The notes: generated by a model not told the origin, from the sequence alone. A DNA stretch of 64,000 nucleotides from Paenibacillus sp. BIC5C1 (GCF_032399705.1 NZ_CP135922.1:4712001-4776000), one strand, 5' to 3'; positions 7,677 to 17,783 are shown, counted from the stretch's first letter. Numbers and translations: made by a program.

Positions 7677-9395
7677 TCACCCTTTTTTGGCTTCCGCCAA
7701 ATTCAGCATTTCCTGTGCATGATGCAGCGTTTTTTCTGTAATTTCCACACCGCCGAGCATACGTGCCAATTCCTTCACTCTGCCTTCGTCTGACAGCGAT
7801 TCCACTTGTGTCATCGTACGCCCATCGTACACATGCTTTTCGATGAGATACTGATGATCCGCCATACAAGCGACCTGTGGCAAGTGAGTAATAGAGAAAA
7901 CTTGGCAAGTAGAAGACAGACGATATAATTTTTCCGCAATGGATTGTGCCGCTCTTCCGCTCACACCTGTATCCACCTCGTCAAAGATCAACACCGGAAT
8001 TCGGTCATGACGTGCGAAAATACTCTTCATCGCGAGCATCATTCGGGACAACTCACCACCGGAAGCAATCTTACCGAGTGGACGCAAAGGCTCACCAGGA
8101 TTCGGAGAAATCAGGAATTCAGCATTATCTGCACCCTGACGCGTAAGGCGAATACGACGTCCATTCCATTCAATCCCTTTTGCATCTTCAAAAGGAGTAA
8201 TCTGAACTCGTAACGTCGTTCTCTCCATCTGCAGATCCTTAAGCTCACTCTCCACCTGCGCTGCAAGTTCCTCGGCACATTGTTTACGAACACGGCTAAG
8301 TTCCTCCGCAGACTCCATGACTAATTTGAGCAATTTGTCACGTTCATTACGCAGCTTCTCCAGACGTTCATCCTTGTTCTCCAGCTGGTCGGTTTCATGG
8401 CTAATTTGTTCATAATAATTCAAAATAAGTTCCACACTGTCGCCGTATTTCCGTCTGAGGCCAGAAATCAGATTCAGTCGCTGTTCCACTTCTTCCAATC
8501 TACCCGGGTTAAATTCGATCTTCTCCCGATAATCCCGCAACTGAAACGTAGCGTCTTCCAGTTGATAAAATGCAGACTGGAGCTGTTCAACTATAGGCTG
8601 TAGCCCTTTACTGTCATATCCCGATATATCTTCAATTCGTGACAATGCGATACTTACAGCTTCTAACCCACGTTGACCGCTAAGCAGATCATATGCACCA
8701 GCAACACTGTCCATCATTTTCTCACTATGGGATAGTTTGACCCGTTCTTCTCCGAGTAATTCATCCTCTCCCTGCGTTAAAGCAGCAGCTGCAATCTCTT
8801 CAAGCTGAAAGCGATACATGTCCAGCAATTGATACGCACGTTGACTTGACTCCTGAAGTGCACGAAGTTCTTTTTCCGCAGTAATAAATTTACTGTAGCG
8901 TTCCTGATATTCCGTTTTGACTGGACCGATGATTGCTGCCCCGTATGTATCCAGAAGCCCGAGATGACTTTCTGCGCGCAACAAACTTTGATGTTCATGC
9001 TGACCGTGAATATTAATTAATTTTTCTCCGACTTCACGGAGCATCGTCAAATTGACCAATTGGCCATTGATACGAGATGTACTTTTCCCTTGAGTATTCA
9101 GTTCACGGCGAATCACCAGATGCTCCTCCGGCTCACAATGGATGCCAAGCTTCTCCAGCGTTTCCCATACCGGATGGCTTGGCTCCATTTCAAACAGAGC
9201 CTCCATCTCGGCTTTCTCACATCCATAGCGGATCAGATCGGCTGAGCTTCGTCCACCAGCAATCAGACCCAAGGCATCAATAATGATCGATTTACCCGCT
9301 CCCGTTTCACCAGACAAGACATGAAATCCCGGGTGGAAAACAACATCAACTTCTTCTACAACAGCCAGATTACGAATCGATAATGTAACTAACAT
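7677..9395 (-). CDS. recN: DNA repair protein RecN
   Basis: SMC-like ATPase that acts early in double-strand break repair. The N-terminal P-loop GETGAGKSIIID is near residue 35. Long coiled-coil regions fill the centre (about 150-380). The C-terminal part has the ABC signature region (KIASGGELSRMMLA), Walker B (VLIFDEVDTGVSG) and a switch His in ITHLPQVA. The ATG at 9395 is preferred because GGAGGTG lies nine bases upstream and the sequence MLVTLSIRNLAVVEE matches the family start. Length 572 aa is typical. It follows argR, as in other Bacillota. Confidence 0.97.
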   Translation of the reverse strand: MLVTLSIRNLAVVEEVDVVFHPGFHVLSGETGAGKSIIIDALGLIAGGRSSADLIRYGCEKAEMEALFEMEPSHPVWETLEKLGIHCEPEEHLVIRRELNTQGKSTSRINGQLVNLTMLREVGEKLINIHGQHEHQSLLRAESHLGLLDTYGAAIIGPVKTEYQERYSKFITAEKELRALQESSQRAYQLLDMYRFQLEEIAAAALTQGEDELLGEERVKLSHSEKMMDSVAGAYDLLSGQRGLEAVSIALSRIEDISGYDSKGLQPIVEQLQSAFYQLEDATFQLRDYREKIEFNPGRLEEVEQRLNLISGLRRKYGDSVELILNYYEQISHETDQLENKDERLEKLRNERDKLLKLVMESAEELSRVRKQCAEELAAQVESELKDLQMERTTLRVQITPFEDAKGIEWNGRRIRLTRQGADNAEFLISPNPGEPLRPLGKIASGGELSRMMLAMKSIFARHDRIPVLIFDEVDTGVSGRAAQSIAEKLYRLSSTCQVFSITHLPQVACMADHQYLIEKHVYDGRTMTQVESLSDEGRVKELARMLGGVEITEKTLHHAQEMLNLAEAKKG

Positions 9396-9452
9396 CTGCA
9401 AAAACACCTCCGGATGACTCACTCAGAAATTATGTTTTTGAACCATTATATT

Positions 9453-9902
9453 CTAAGAAATATAACCCATAATCCGCTCGATTACGGTCACGCTGTTACT
9501 TTCCGTCCGGCAGATGATGAGTATGGTATCATCTCCACAGATGGTGCCCATCACTTCCGTCCACTCAATATTATCGAGCAAAGCTGCAATGGAGTTAGCT
9601 GTACCAGGCAAACACTTCATCACGACCAGATTGTTTGTATGATCGATGTGTAAGAAGTTGTCCACGAGGGCACGTTTCAGTTTCTGAATCGGATTGTATC
9701 GTTGGTCTGTAGGCAGTGAATATTTATATCGTCCATCGTCCATGGGGATCTTAATTAAAAGAAGCTCCTTAATATCCCGTGATACCGTAGCTTGAGTCAC
9801 CTGAAATCCGGATTTACGCAAAGCTTCAACCAGATCATCCTGGGTTTCAATTTCGTTTTGACTAATGATTTCACGTATCTTAATGTGTCGTTGTCCTTTC
9901 AT
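9453..9902 (-). CDS. argR: Arginine repressor ArgR/AhrC
   Basis: Arginine-dependent hexameric regulator of arginine metabolism. The N-terminal winged helix (residues 1-70) includes [28 protein letters not shown]. The C-terminal oligomerisation and arginine-binding domain includes [12 protein letters not shown] and the [12 protein letters not shown] signature with its two Asp residues. Length 149 aa is standard, and TGGAGG precedes the ATG. It is upstream of recN and downstream of tlyA, the conserved context. A convincing ARG box was not found in front of it. Confidence 0.96.
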   Translation of the reverse strand: MKGQRHIKIREIISQNEIETQDDLVEALRKSGFQVTQATVSRDIKELLLIKIPMDDGRYKYSLPTDQRYNPIQKLKRALVDNFLHIDHTNNLVVMKCLPGTANSIAALLDNIEWTEVMGTICGDDTILIICRTESNSVTVIERIMGYIS

Positions 9903-10013
9903 ACATGCCTCCAGTTAAAAGTTCAATGTATTGCATAAAACGGCTAATTTCCCTTTGCCATTCTGCAATTCGTCATTCGTTATATAAACAACTTTCAGGT
10001 TTCATAAATACCC

Positions 10014-10502
10014 TTAGTCCAGATCATCTCCATCGTACACGTCTTCCTGATAATCCATAAGCCTTATAACCTTGATATCCGATTCCTCCATGTCCACATA
10101 CAGCAACCCTTCACAGCCGGGATATAACAATAAATAGTACAGGAAGCGATCGCGCAGGGATGGCCCAGTTAGTTCAAGAGGTTGTCTGCGACGGGACGTC
10201 TTCACAAGATATCTCTCATCATCCCGCTCTGCTACATAATCAATGAAGAGCCTGCTGTAATAAACGGATTCATCCGCTTCAAAGGCTAAAGGAATTTTCA
10301 TTTTACCCCCGATGACTTCATATCCTTCCGCTTCAAGCAGATCCACTGCCGGTGAATCCTGAATTTCCAAATTCAGTTGCATACCCGACAAGCTTACTGG
10401 AATCGGACGATTAACCCAATTCCGAAAGCCTAAGAACAGCCATAAAATCAAGCAGACAGCAAGTACACCAATAACAATTGTGTCATATTGCCCATCCATC
10501 AT
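10014..10502 (-). CDS. Conserved hypothetical membrane-anchored protein between tlyA and argR
   Basis: Family not recognised. The 162-residue protein has one N-terminal membrane segment (about residues 9-27, TIVIGVLAVCLILWLFLGF). A basic, Pro-containing stretch and a soluble domain of about 130 residues follow. The C-terminus is strongly acidic (DVYDGDDLD). The segment LFIDYVAERDDERYLVKTSRR suggests a compact alpha/beta fold, possibly related to nuclease- or VRR-like folds, but no catalytic motif can be defended. It lies inside the dxs-tlyA-argR-recN operon. Its role is unknown. Confidence 0.72.
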   Translation of the reverse strand: MMDGQYDTIVIGVLAVCLILWLFLGFRNWVNRPIPVSLSGMQLNLEIQDSPAVDLLEAEGYEVIGGKMKIPLAFEADESVYYSRLFIDYVAERDDERYLVKTSRRRQPLELTGPSLRDRFLYYLLLYPGCEGLLYVDMEESDIKVIRLMDYQEDVYDGDDLD

Positions 10503-10583
10503 CGCTCACCTCGAAGACATATTCGAGATTCGACAACCGATTTCCTTTTAGAATGTCACCTTTCCAGCGAAAAGAAACTCATC

Positions 10584-11429
10584 CTATGATGAGTTTCCTG
10601 TAAAAGTATGGGCAGCTTCCATTGCAACTTGATCTGCAAGTGCATCAAGTGAAGCCTGAACGTTCTCTTGTTGTGTTGCCTCTGGTTCTTCCAGACGCCA
10701 GTGAGCGAGAAATTCAATATTTCCTTCTCCGCCTGTAATCGGCGAGAATGTTAAACCTTTTAGCTTTAACCCAAGCTCATTGGCGAAACGAAGCATCGTC
10801 TGCAAAACGTCCTTGTGAACCTTAGTATCACGAACGACGCCAGACTTGCCGACTTTCTCACGGCCTGCTTCGAACTGAGGTTTAATTAACGCCACAATAT
10901 CTGCTGGTTGCTTTAGAAGTGCCAGCAACGGGGGCAAAATAATTCTCAGCGAAATAAAGGATACATCAATACTGGCAAAATTCGGCACAGGTCCTTGTAG
11001 ATCTTCGGGGGTCACATAACGGAAATTGGTTCTTTCCATGACAGTGACCCGTTCATCATTACGGAGTGACCAATCCAGCTGGTTATAACCTACATCAATG
11101 GCATATACATGAGATGCACCATGTTGCAGGGCACAATCGGTAAATCCACCAGTGGATGAGCCAATATCGAGCATCACAAGTCCATTCATATCGAGATCGA
11201 AGTGACGGATCGCTTTTTCAAGCTTTAATCCGCCTCTACCGACATAGGGATGTACTGAACCTTTTACTTTAAGTTCGGCTTCCCGTGGAATCTTCATGCC
11301 CGCTTTTTCAATCCGCTCATTGTTGGCATATACCAGTCCAGCCATGATTGCAGCTTTTGCCTTCTCACGACTTTCGTAATATCCTTGCTCAACCAGCAGA
11401 ACATCAATTCGTTCTTTCGGGAGTGACAT
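10584..11429 (-). CDS. tlyA: TlyA family rRNA 2'-O-methyltransferase / hemolysin-like protein
   Basis: Predicted SAM-dependent methyltransferase of ribosomal RNA. The N-terminal S4 RNA-binding domain (residues 1-65) contains RIDVLLVEQGYYESREKAKAAI. The FtsJ/RrmJ-like domain follows, with SAM motif MLDIGSSTGGFTDCAL near residue 90, FASIDVSFISL and LIKPQFEAGREKVGK. Length 281 aa fits the family. The last 25 residues are an unconserved extension. It follows dxs closely. In B. subtilis the same gene (yqxC) lies at this place. Confidence 0.93.
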   Translation of the reverse strand: MSLPKERIDVLLVEQGYYESREKAKAAIMAGLVYANNERIEKAGMKIPREAELKVKGSVHPYVGRGGLKLEKAIRHFDLDMNGLVMLDIGSSTGGFTDCALQHGASHVYAIDVGYNQLDWSLRNDERVTVMERTNFRYVTPEDLQGPVPNFASIDVSFISLRIILPPLLALLKQPADIVALIKPQFEAGREKVGKSGVVRDTKVHKDVLQTMLRFANELGLKLKGLTFSPITGGEGNIEFLAHWRLEEPEATQQENVQASLDALADQVAMEAAHTFTGNSS

Positions 11430-11497
11430 GTCTTTCTCCTATCATGTAGTAATCCTGATTAATCAATAATGTGTTCCAGTTTCTCTGATTGTTCCAG

Positions 11498-13405
11498 TTA
11501 TGAAGGGAACCGAGTTCTGGACATACCATACGAAGATTGGGCTGCCATGCTACGCAGCTCTGAGCTCACATTCTCAACTGTAAGTCCCACTTCAGCTCTT
11601 TGATCCTCAATACTGCCATGTTCAATGAATCGATCTGGAATGCCCATCAGTTGTACATGCACATCATGCAGCCCTTGTTCTGCGTAAAACTCCAGAACTG
11701 CACTGCCCATACTGCCTGCCTGTGATGCTTCTTCAAGCACAATTAACTTCGTGCCTCGAACTGCCAGATCACGCAGCATCTGCTCATCAAGAGGCTTAAG
11801 GAAGCGGGCGTTAATTACGCCAGCCGTAATGCCTTCTCTTTTAACCGTCTCTGCAGCTTCTTCAGCAAGCTGTACCATAGATCCCGAAGCGATGATAGCA
11901 TAACCTTCAGACGGACGTAGCTGTTCCCATGTACCGATTGGAATCGGAATGAGTTCATCATCAAGAGGCACACCTACAACATTGTTTCGTGGATAACGAT
12001 AAGCAATTGGACCTTCATTATATTCAAGCGCCGTCTTCATCATATGGCGCAGTTCATTCTCATCCTTAGGCATCATCAGAACGATATTCGGAATATGACG
12101 CATAAACGCCACATCGTACACACCTTGATGCGTTTCACCATCTGGACCGACAAATCCAGCACGGTCAATGGCGAACATGACATTGGCGTTATGACGACAA
12201 ATATCATGTACAATCTGATCATACGCACGTTGCATAAACGTCGAATAGACGGCAAATACAGGTTTTAACCCTTCCATAGCCAGTGCTGCACACATGGTGG
12301 CCGCATGCTGTTCGGCAATACCCACGTCAATCATGCGATCAGGGAATTCCTTACTGAAAGGAATGAGACCTGAACCTGTTGGCATGGCTGGAGTTACCGC
12401 TACAATTCGTTTATCCTGCTTGGCAAGATCAATCAACGTTTTACCAAACACTTCCGTATACATCGGTTTGCCTACAGCTTTAAGCACTTGACCTGATTCG
12501 ATCTTGTACGGAGAAATTCCGTGCCATTTGTGTGAATCGGCCTCAGCTGGCTGATAGCCTTTTCCTTTGGTTGTCAAGACATGAACCATTACAGGTCCAT
12601 CCACGTTATCCGCCTGTTTGAACGTTTCAATCAATTTCGGAATGTCGTGTCCATCAATGGGTCCCAAATAAGTGAAGCCCAACTCTTCGAACAGAACTCC
12701 TGGAACCATCATGTATTTGACACTATCTTTAATCCAGCTCGCCGATTTGGCCAAACGATCCCCTATGGCAGGAATTTTCTTGAGCATTCCTTCCACGTCA
12801 TCCTTGGCTTTTAAATAATGGCGATCCGAACGAATTTTGCTCAAATATTTATGCATAGCCCCGACATTCGGAGCAATGGACATTTCATTATCATTCAGGA
12901 TAACCATCAGCTTTTTCTGCTCATGACCAATGTGATTGAGAGCTTCAAAGGCCATACCACCTGTAAGCGCTCCATCCCCAATCATCGCGATAACCTGATT
13001 GTCTTCCCCTTTGAGATCACGAGCAAGCGCCATACCCATCGCAGCAGATAATGATGTACTGCTGTGACCCGCTTCCCATACATCATGTTCACTCTCGTTA
13101 CGTTTAACAAATCCACATAAGCCATTATGCTGACGCAGTGTATCAAAACGATCCATCCGCCCTGTTAGAACCTTGTGTACGTAAGCCTGATGCCCTACAT
13201 CAAAGATCATTTTGTCCACTGGGCTGTTGTAGCAGTAATGCAGGGCTACCGTGAGCTCAACCACTCCTAAGTTGGGTGCGAGATGGCCCCCTGTAACGGA
13301 CAGCTTCTCAATCAGAAACTGCCGGATCTCAGCCGACAAAAGAACGAGATCATCCTGAGACATCGACTTTAGATCACTGGGTTGTTTAATTTGTGGAAGC
13401 AGCAC
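11498..13405 (-). CDS. dxs: 1-deoxy-D-xylulose-5-phosphate synthase
   Basis: First enzyme of the MEP isoprenoid pathway, condensing pyruvate and glyceraldehyde 3-phosphate with thiamine diphosphate. Visible landmarks are [19 protein letters not shown], the thiamine-binding motif [18 protein letters not shown] near residue 145, the central pyrimidine-binding domain with [16 protein letters not shown] and [15 protein letters not shown], and the C-terminal transketolase domain. The GTG at 13405 has GGGGAG at proper spacing. Length 635 aa is typical. A promoter with an extended -10 lies upstream, so the gene can be transcribed apart from ispA, which makes the downstream isoprenoid product. Confidence 0.98.
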   Translation of the reverse strand: MLLPQIKQPSDLKSMSQDDLVLLSAEIRQFLIEKLSVTGGHLAPNLGVVELTVALHYCYNSPVDKMIFDVGHQAYVHKVLTGRMDRFDTLRQHNGLCGFVKRNESEHDVWEAGHSSTSLSAAMGMALARDLKGEDNQVIAMIGDGALTGGMAFEALNHIGHEQKKLMVILNDNEMSIAPNVGAMHKYLSKIRSDRHYLKAKDDVEGMLKKIPAIGDRLAKSASWIKDSVKYMMVPGVLFEELGFTYLGPIDGHDIPKLIETFKQADNVDGPVMVHVLTTKGKGYQPAEADSHKWHGISPYKIESGQVLKAVGKPMYTEVFGKTLIDLAKQDKRIVAVTPAMPTGSGLIPFSKEFPDRMIDVGIAEQHAATMCAALAMEGLKPVFAVYSTFMQRAYDQIVHDICRHNANVMFAIDRAGFVGPDGETHQGVYDVAFMRHIPNIVLMMPKDENELRHMMKTALEYNEGPIAYRYPRNNVVGVPLDDELIPIPIGTWEQLRPSEGYAIIASGSMVQLAEEAAETVKREGITAGVINARFLKPLDEQMLRDLAVRGTKLIVLEEASQAGSMGSAVLEFYAEQGLHDVHVQLMGIPDRFIEHGSIEDQRAEVGLTVENVSSELRSMAAQSSYGMSRTRFPS

Positions 13406-13482
13406 GAGAATCTCCCCGCTTTCCTAGATTGTTTGATTTGGTGTAAACCATATATACACAGTTTATTAAATGACATTAAAAC

Positions 13483-13491
13483 ATTATAACA
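13483..13491 (-). promoter_or_regulatory. Extended -10 promoter of dxs
   Basis: TGTTATAAT on the minus strand is a perfect extended -10 element about 80 bp before the dxs start. The -35 is weak (TTATGA at near-consensus spacing), as is common for extended -10 promoters. Confidence 0.55.
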
Positions 13492-13686
13492 TAAAAGAAC
13501 AAGAATCATAATTTACGGCACTATACTCCAGATAACGAGCATTTTCGCCAGCAAGGTTCGTATGATCTTCCTCAATATGTATTTCTATCTCCAGTTGGAA
13601 CTGTCTCTCTTCATGAAGCCCAGAAAAAGAACATTAAATTGATTACACGATTCTGGGTGATTTGAAACAGGGACGCTCAACCAAAA
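13492..13686. other. Spacer between ispA and the dxs promoter
   Basis: No supported gene. On the minus strand about 42 codons read as an open, protein-like sequence (HEERQFQLEIEIHIEEDH and on), ending at the dxs -10. They have no start codon, so this was not called. No terminator for ispA could be identified. Confidence 0.4.
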
Positions 13687-14592
13687 CTAATGATCTCGAC
13701 TCATTAAATAATCTGCAATCTCCATCAGTCTGGAAGGGTCAGGTAACTCCGCTCTGCCGAGCGCATCTTTCGCAGATTGCGTCAGGGACTTCACTTCTTG
13801 AAGAGAGGCATCCATACCAATAAAATATGGGTATGTGACCTTTTGCTGATTCACATCACTTTGCGTCTTCTTGCCCATTTTCTGCTCGTCACCCGTCAAA
13901 TCCAGAATATCATCCTGAATCTGGAAAGCCAGCCCCAGGTCTCTACCAAATACGCGTAGCGCCTCCAACTGTCCTTCTGTAGCACCACCAATTCGAGCGC
14001 CGGCAATGAGGGAAAACACAATCAAATCTCCGGTCTTGTGCAAATGAATGTATTGCAATTGAGCAAGATCTGTCATGCCCTGCTCGCCTTCCATATCAGC
14101 TACTTGTCCGCCAACCATACCTCTTGCTCCAGCCAGTTCGGACAACTCCTCCACAATGGACAACAATGCATCTGCAGACACACCGCTGCGACGACCTGAC
14201 TGAACAATACTATAAAAAGCATGCGTTAACAGTGCATCGCCAGCCAATATTGCTGTCGCTTCGCCAAATACTTTGTGGTTCGTTAATTTTCCCCTGCGAT
14301 AGTCGTCATTATCCATGGCGGGCAGGTCATCGTGGATCAACGAATACGTATGAACCATCTCCACGGCGCAGGCTACCGGCAATGCAGCTGTACGCTGTGC
14401 ACCGAAGGCTTCCGCCGCAGCAACGACCAGAAGTGGACGAAGGCGTTTGCCCCCGGCCATAAGTGAATACTGCATAGCGTCAACCAGTGACTGAGGTACA
14501 TCCCAATGAACAGGAAGAGTCTGCTTCAACTCTCCCGTCACTTCAGCTGTGACTTCCTCAAGATACGTTTCAAACGAAGGACGATTACTCAT
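13687..14592 (-). CDS. ispA: Farnesyl/geranyl diphosphate synthase
   Basis: Chain-elongating trans-prenyltransferase. The first Asp-rich motif is in LIHDDLPAMDNDDYRRGK and the second in FQIQDDILD, which bind the Mg-diphosphate groups. GGKRLRP near the N-terminus binds isopentenyl diphosphate. The ATG at 14592 overlaps the xseB stop (ATGAGTAA), which suggests translational coupling; this start gives the normal length of 301 aa. An upstream in-frame ATG at 14649 would run through xseB and is not favoured. It stands in the xseA-xseB-ispA cluster, just before dxs. Confidence 0.96.
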   Translation of the reverse strand: MSNRPSFETYLEEVTAEVTGELKQTLPVHWDVPQSLVDAMQYSLMAGGKRLRPLLVVAAAEAFGAQRTAALPVACAVEMVHTYSLIHDDLPAMDNDDYRRGKLTNHKVFGEATAILAGDALLTHAFYSIVQSGRRSGVSADALLSIVEELSELAGARGMVGGQVADMEGEQGMTDLAQLQYIHLHKTGDLIVFSLIAGARIGGATEGQLEALRVFGRDLGLAFQIQDDILDLTGDEQKMGKKTQSDVNQQKVTYPYFIGMDASLQEVKSLTQSAKDALGRAELPDPSRLMEIADYLMSRDH

Positions 14593-14842
14593 TGACTTCA
14601 CCGCTTTCGTCGACGGCAGCGCCGAACGGTTTTTTGCGAAGTTCCCCATCCTCTTCTACGATCATCTCGATCTTACGTTCCACTTGTTCCAGCTTCAAAC
14701 CACAAAGTTGGGAAAGTTTCATTCCGCGCTGAAACAAATCGATGGCTTGTTCCAGTGGAACATCACCATGCTCAAGCTGACCTACGATGTCCTCCAATGC
14801 CGCCATTGCCTCTTCAAAATTCAATTCCGGTTCATTCGCCAT
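14585..14842 (-). CDS. xseB: Exodeoxyribonuclease VII small subunit
   Basis: Small helical subunit that binds XseA to form exonuclease VII. The 85 residues include the family core FEEAMAALEDIVGQLEHGDVPLEQAIDLFQRGMKLSQLC, two antiparallel helices, then an acidic tail. The start overlaps the end of xseA by 11 bases and the end overlaps ispA by 8 bases, so all three are coupled. Confidence 0.96.
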   Translation of the reverse strand: MANEPELNFEEAMAALEDIVGQLEHGDVPLEQAIDLFQRGMKLSQLCGLKLEQVERKIEMIVEEDGELRKKPFGAAVDESGEVNE

Positions 14843-16196
14843 GGGTATTGTCGTCCTCCTTCATTCCCCAAACCTGACAGTCCAACTGTCCGTCTGTTAA
14901 TTTAATCTTTATCGAATCTCCAGGCTGTACATCCTTCATCGATTTAATCAATCTCTGCTCCTGCTCGTCATATACAAGGCTGTATCCGCGTGACATGACT
15001 TTGAGCGGGCTAAGCGCATCCAAATGACGTACAGATGATTTCCACTGCTGCTGCTTCGCTCTCGTGATGGATCGGATTGCAACCTCCAGTTGACGCCGGG
15101 CTGATGCATTTTCACGTCTTGCTGCATTCACCTGTTCACGTGGATTGAATCGCTGCAGCGCTGCACGCAAACGCTCCTGTTTCTCAGTTGTCCATTTCAT
15201 ACGTGTATCTACAGTTCGTAGAAGACGCTGCTGCAGCATATCCAGTCGCTCCGTATGCTGCATTAAGGTACGCCTAGGATGCACAAGCACAGGTGAGCGT
15301 TGCAATCTGGCTAGTCGCTCCCGATTATGAACAGCACGCTGGCGTAAACTGTGCTGCAGCTGGCGCTGGCGCTGAGCGATCTGATCAAGCAGTTCAGCTC
15401 GATTGGGTACTGCCAGTTCGGCAGCAGCCGTAGGCGTTGCCGCACGCAGATCAGCAGCAAAATCGGCAATTGTAAAATCCGTTTCATGCCCAACCGCTGA
15501 AATCACAGGAATAGCCGAACCCACAATTGCTCTAGCCACGATCTCCTCATTGAAAGCCCATAACTCCTCCAGTGATCCACCGCCTCGTCCAACAATCAAC
15601 ACATCGGCTTCGCCCATTCGGTTCAAGTTGTTGATGGCCTTCACAATGGAAGGAGCCGCACCTTTACCTTGAACGAGTACAGGATATAGAATCACTTGGG
15701 CAGAAGGATATCTGCGTTGCAATGTAATCATGATATCCCTTACCGCTGCACCTGTAGGTGAGGTGACCACACCAATCGTCTGTGGAAAACGGGGAATCTG
15801 CCTTTTCCGCGATGTAGAGAACAGCCCCTCGTCCTCCAGCTTTTTTTTCAGCTGCTCATAGGCCAAATACAAACTTCCAATACCGTCCGGTTGCATCTGT
15901 GTAGCGTAGAACTGATATTGTCCATCCCGCTCATACACCGAGACATTACCACGAGCTATAACCCTTGCACCCTCCTTCGGTACAAAGGGCAATCGTTGAT
16001 TATGGGAAGCAAACATAATGGACTTAATTCGGCTGTCCTTGTCCTTCAATGTAAAATACATATGACCGCTGGAGTGATGTGTAAAATTGGAGATCTCTCC
16101 GCGCAGCCATACATCCGACAGTACCTGATCCGATTCCAGTTTCATCCGGATGTATCGGTTCAGGTCTTTGATGGAGTAAATTTTTTGATCTGCCAC
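14832..16196 (-). CDS. xseA: Exodeoxyribonuclease VII large subunit
   Basis: Catalytic subunit of exonuclease VII, degrading single-stranded DNA from both ends. The N-terminal OB fold (about 1-100) has LRGEISNFTHHSSGHMYFTLKD. The catalytic domain (about 120-320) has GVVTSPTGAAVRDI, VLIVGRGGGSLEELWAFNEE and PVISAVGHETDFTIADFAADLRAATPTAAAE. A long coiled coil follows, then a C-terminal segment ending near GYSLVYDEQEQRL. The start is GTG at 16196, ten bases after folD. Length 454 aa is normal. Confidence 0.96.
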   Translation of the reverse strand: MADQKIYSIKDLNRYIRMKLESDQVLSDVWLRGEISNFTHHSSGHMYFTLKDKDSRIKSIMFASHNQRLPFVPKEGARVIARGNVSVYERDGQYQFYATQMQPDGIGSLYLAYEQLKKKLEDEGLFSTSRKRQIPRFPQTIGVVTSPTGAAVRDIMITLQRRYPSAQVILYPVLVQGKGAAPSIVKAINNLNRMGEADVLIVGRGGGSLEELWAFNEEIVARAIVGSAIPVISAVGHETDFTIADFAADLRAATPTAAAELAVPNRAELLDQIAQRQRQLQHSLRQRAVHNRERLARLQRSPVLVHPRRTLMQHTERLDMLQQRLLRTVDTRMKWTTEKQERLRAALQRFNPREQVNAARRENASARRQLEVAIRSITRAKQQQWKSSVRHLDALSPLKVMSRGYSLVYDEQEQRLIKSMKDVQPGDSIKIKLTDGQLDCQVWGMKEDDNTHGE

Positions 16197-16206
16197 AGAC
16201 AGTTAC

Positions 16207-17064
16207 CTAGGCCAATCCGTGAGCGCGTTTGGCCGCGATCAGTGTATTTTGCATTAACATAGTAATTGTCATTGGGCCAACGCCCCCAGGAACCGGAGTA
16301 ATTGGGCCAGATACCGTCTTCACACTCTCGAAATCTACATCTCCTGCCAGTTTGCCGTTATCCAGACGATTCATCCCCACATCGATTACAACGGCACCCG
16401 GTTTGACGAAATCGGCATCCACAAAGTTTGCACGTCCGATAGCAACCACAAGAATGTCTGCCTGACGCGTAATCTCTTTCATGTTCGCTGTACGGGAATG
16501 ACACATCGTTACCGTTGCGTTCTCACGTTGCAGCAGCAAGGATACTGGTTTACCAACAATGTTGCTGCGTCCGATAACTACGGCATGTTTGCCTGACATC
16601 TCGAGACCCGTACGCTTGATTAGCTCAATAACGCCCGCAGGGGTACATGGCAACAGACTATCGTCACCAATGACGAGGTTCCCCACATTAACTGGATGGA
16701 ATCCATCCACATCCTTGTCCACGGCGATTGCATCGATAACTGCTTTCTCTTCGATATGCTTTGGTAATGGGAGCTGAACCAAGATGCCGTTAATGGATTC
16801 TTGTTTGTTCAACTTGTCCACCAGCGCGAGCAGATCCTCTTGGGAGGTGTTTGCATCTAGACGATGAACTTCGGAATAGAAACCGAGGTCATGACATGCT
16901 TTTTCTTTATTACGCACATATACCTGGGATGCGGGATCTTCCCCGACGAGCACAACAGCCAGACCAGGCACTACCCCCTGTTCGCTAAGCTGTTTCACTT
17001 CTGTTGTCATGCTTGCGCGCATTTCTTGGGATACTTCTTTTCCGTTAATAATAGATGCTGTCAC
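16207..17064 (-). CDS. folD: Methylenetetrahydrofolate dehydrogenase / cyclohydrolase
   Basis: Bifunctional enzyme that interconverts 5,10-methylene- and 10-formyl-tetrahydrofolate. Motifs: [23 protein letters not shown] with the catalytic Lys, [25 protein letters not shown], the NADP-binding [14 protein letters not shown], and [16 protein letters not shown] at the end. Length 285 aa is typical. The start is GTG at 17064 with GGGAGAG upstream. The 266 bp between nusB and this gene hold a MITE-like repeat, an unusual interruption in a tight operon. Confidence 0.97.
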   Translation of the reverse strand: MTASIINGKEVSQEMRASMTTEVKQLSEQGVVPGLAVVLVGEDPASQVYVRNKEKACHDLGFYSEVHRLDANTSQEDLLALVDKLNKQESINGILVQLPLPKHIEEKAVIDAIAVDKDVDGFHPVNVGNLVIGDDSLLPCTPAGVIELIKRTGLEMSGKHAVVIGRSNIVGKPVSLLLQRENATVTMCHSRTANMKEITRQADILVVAIGRANFVDADFVKPGAVVIDVGMNRLDNGKLAGDVDFESVKTVSGPITPVPGGVGPMTITMLMQNTLIAAKRAHGLA

Positions 17065-17103
17065 TGTACTCTCTCTCCCTTATGTGAACATATTTTTAGA
17101 GGT

Positions 17104-17309
17104 TGTTCAAAAAGTCCGCTTTTGATTAAGAAGGGTGCGTATCGGCATCATCAGCATCGAATATGAAATTCAGCCGAAATAAGCGGACGCTTGCGAAGTG
17201 TTGTTCCTTCGGAAACATGTAGTTGCTCACGTAGTTTCCCCTACGCTCCGCTACTCCATTTCTAGCTTCATCCCATCTTCTCGGTACTGAAAATCGGTCT
17301 TTTTGAACA
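17104..17309. repeat. MITE-like interspersed repeat, copy 1
   Basis: A 206-bp non-coding unit with terminal inverted repeats: TGTTCAAAAAGTCCG (17104-17118) against CGGTCTTTTTGAACA (17295-17309), one mismatch. It shares a 37-base identical block (17144-17180) and a nearly identical block of about 48 bases (from 17226) with the copy at 45.5 kb. It also has a segment of about 36 bp that the other copy lacks. It lies between nusB and folD. No target duplication is evident. Confidence 0.85.
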
Positions 17310-17330
17310 CGCACTATAATTAATTGTAAC

Positions 17331-17783
17331 TTAAGACAGTTTTGCTTTGATAGTGCTGACTTCCTGAATCATGCGCCCAAGTACGCCGTTAACGAACTTG
17401 CCGGATTCATCTGTACCAAAATACTTGGACAATTCAATCGCTTCATTGACAGATACTTTTGCCGGAATATCCTCACGGAACACCATTTCATACGTTGAAA
17501 GTCTTAGGATCTGGCGGTCGACACGCGACAAACGGCTAATCTGCCAGCCTTTCAAATAATCCACCAGTAATCCATCAATCGCTTCTTTATTGTTCCATGC
17601 GCCCTGTACCATTTCGGTCACGTAGGTACGCATTACATCTGCATCATGAATGACCACTTCGGTTTCATTGTCTTCAGCGGCTTCATTGATCAGCATATTC
17701 ACGGCTTCAGCTGCGCCCACTTCATTCATTTCCATCTGATACAGACTTTGTACTGCAATTTCCCTTGCCAAACGTCTTTTCAT
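17331..17783 (-). CDS. nusB: Transcription antitermination factor NusB
   Basis: RNA-binding protein that works with NusE (S10) in rRNA antitermination. The all-helical 150-residue sequence has the family start RRLAREIAVQSLYQMEMNEV and the conserved C-terminal region DRQILRLSTYEMVFREDIPAKVSVNEAIELSKYFGTDESGKFVNGVLG. GGCAGG precedes the ATG. It follows the asp23-amaP-DUF2273 group after a terminator and precedes folD. Confidence 0.97.
   Translation of the reverse strand: MKRRLAREIAVQSLYQMEMNEVGAAEAVNMLINEAAEDNETEVVIHDADVMRTYVTEMVQGAWNNKEAIDGLLVDYLKGWQISRLSRVDRQILRLSTYEMVFREDIPAKVSVNEAIELSKYFGTDESGKFVNGVLGRMIQEVSTIKAKLS

Noticed and set aside
9903..9960. Possible ARG box upstream of argR (TTGCATAAAA)
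   Set aside because: Only half of the expected operator is present and no paired second site was seen.
13500..13640. Protein-like open stretch of about 42 codons on the minus strand between ispA and dxs
   Set aside because: It has no start codon after the preceding stop and no ribosome site, and it ends in the dxs promoter. It may be chance or a gene remnant, but it cannot be supported as a gene.
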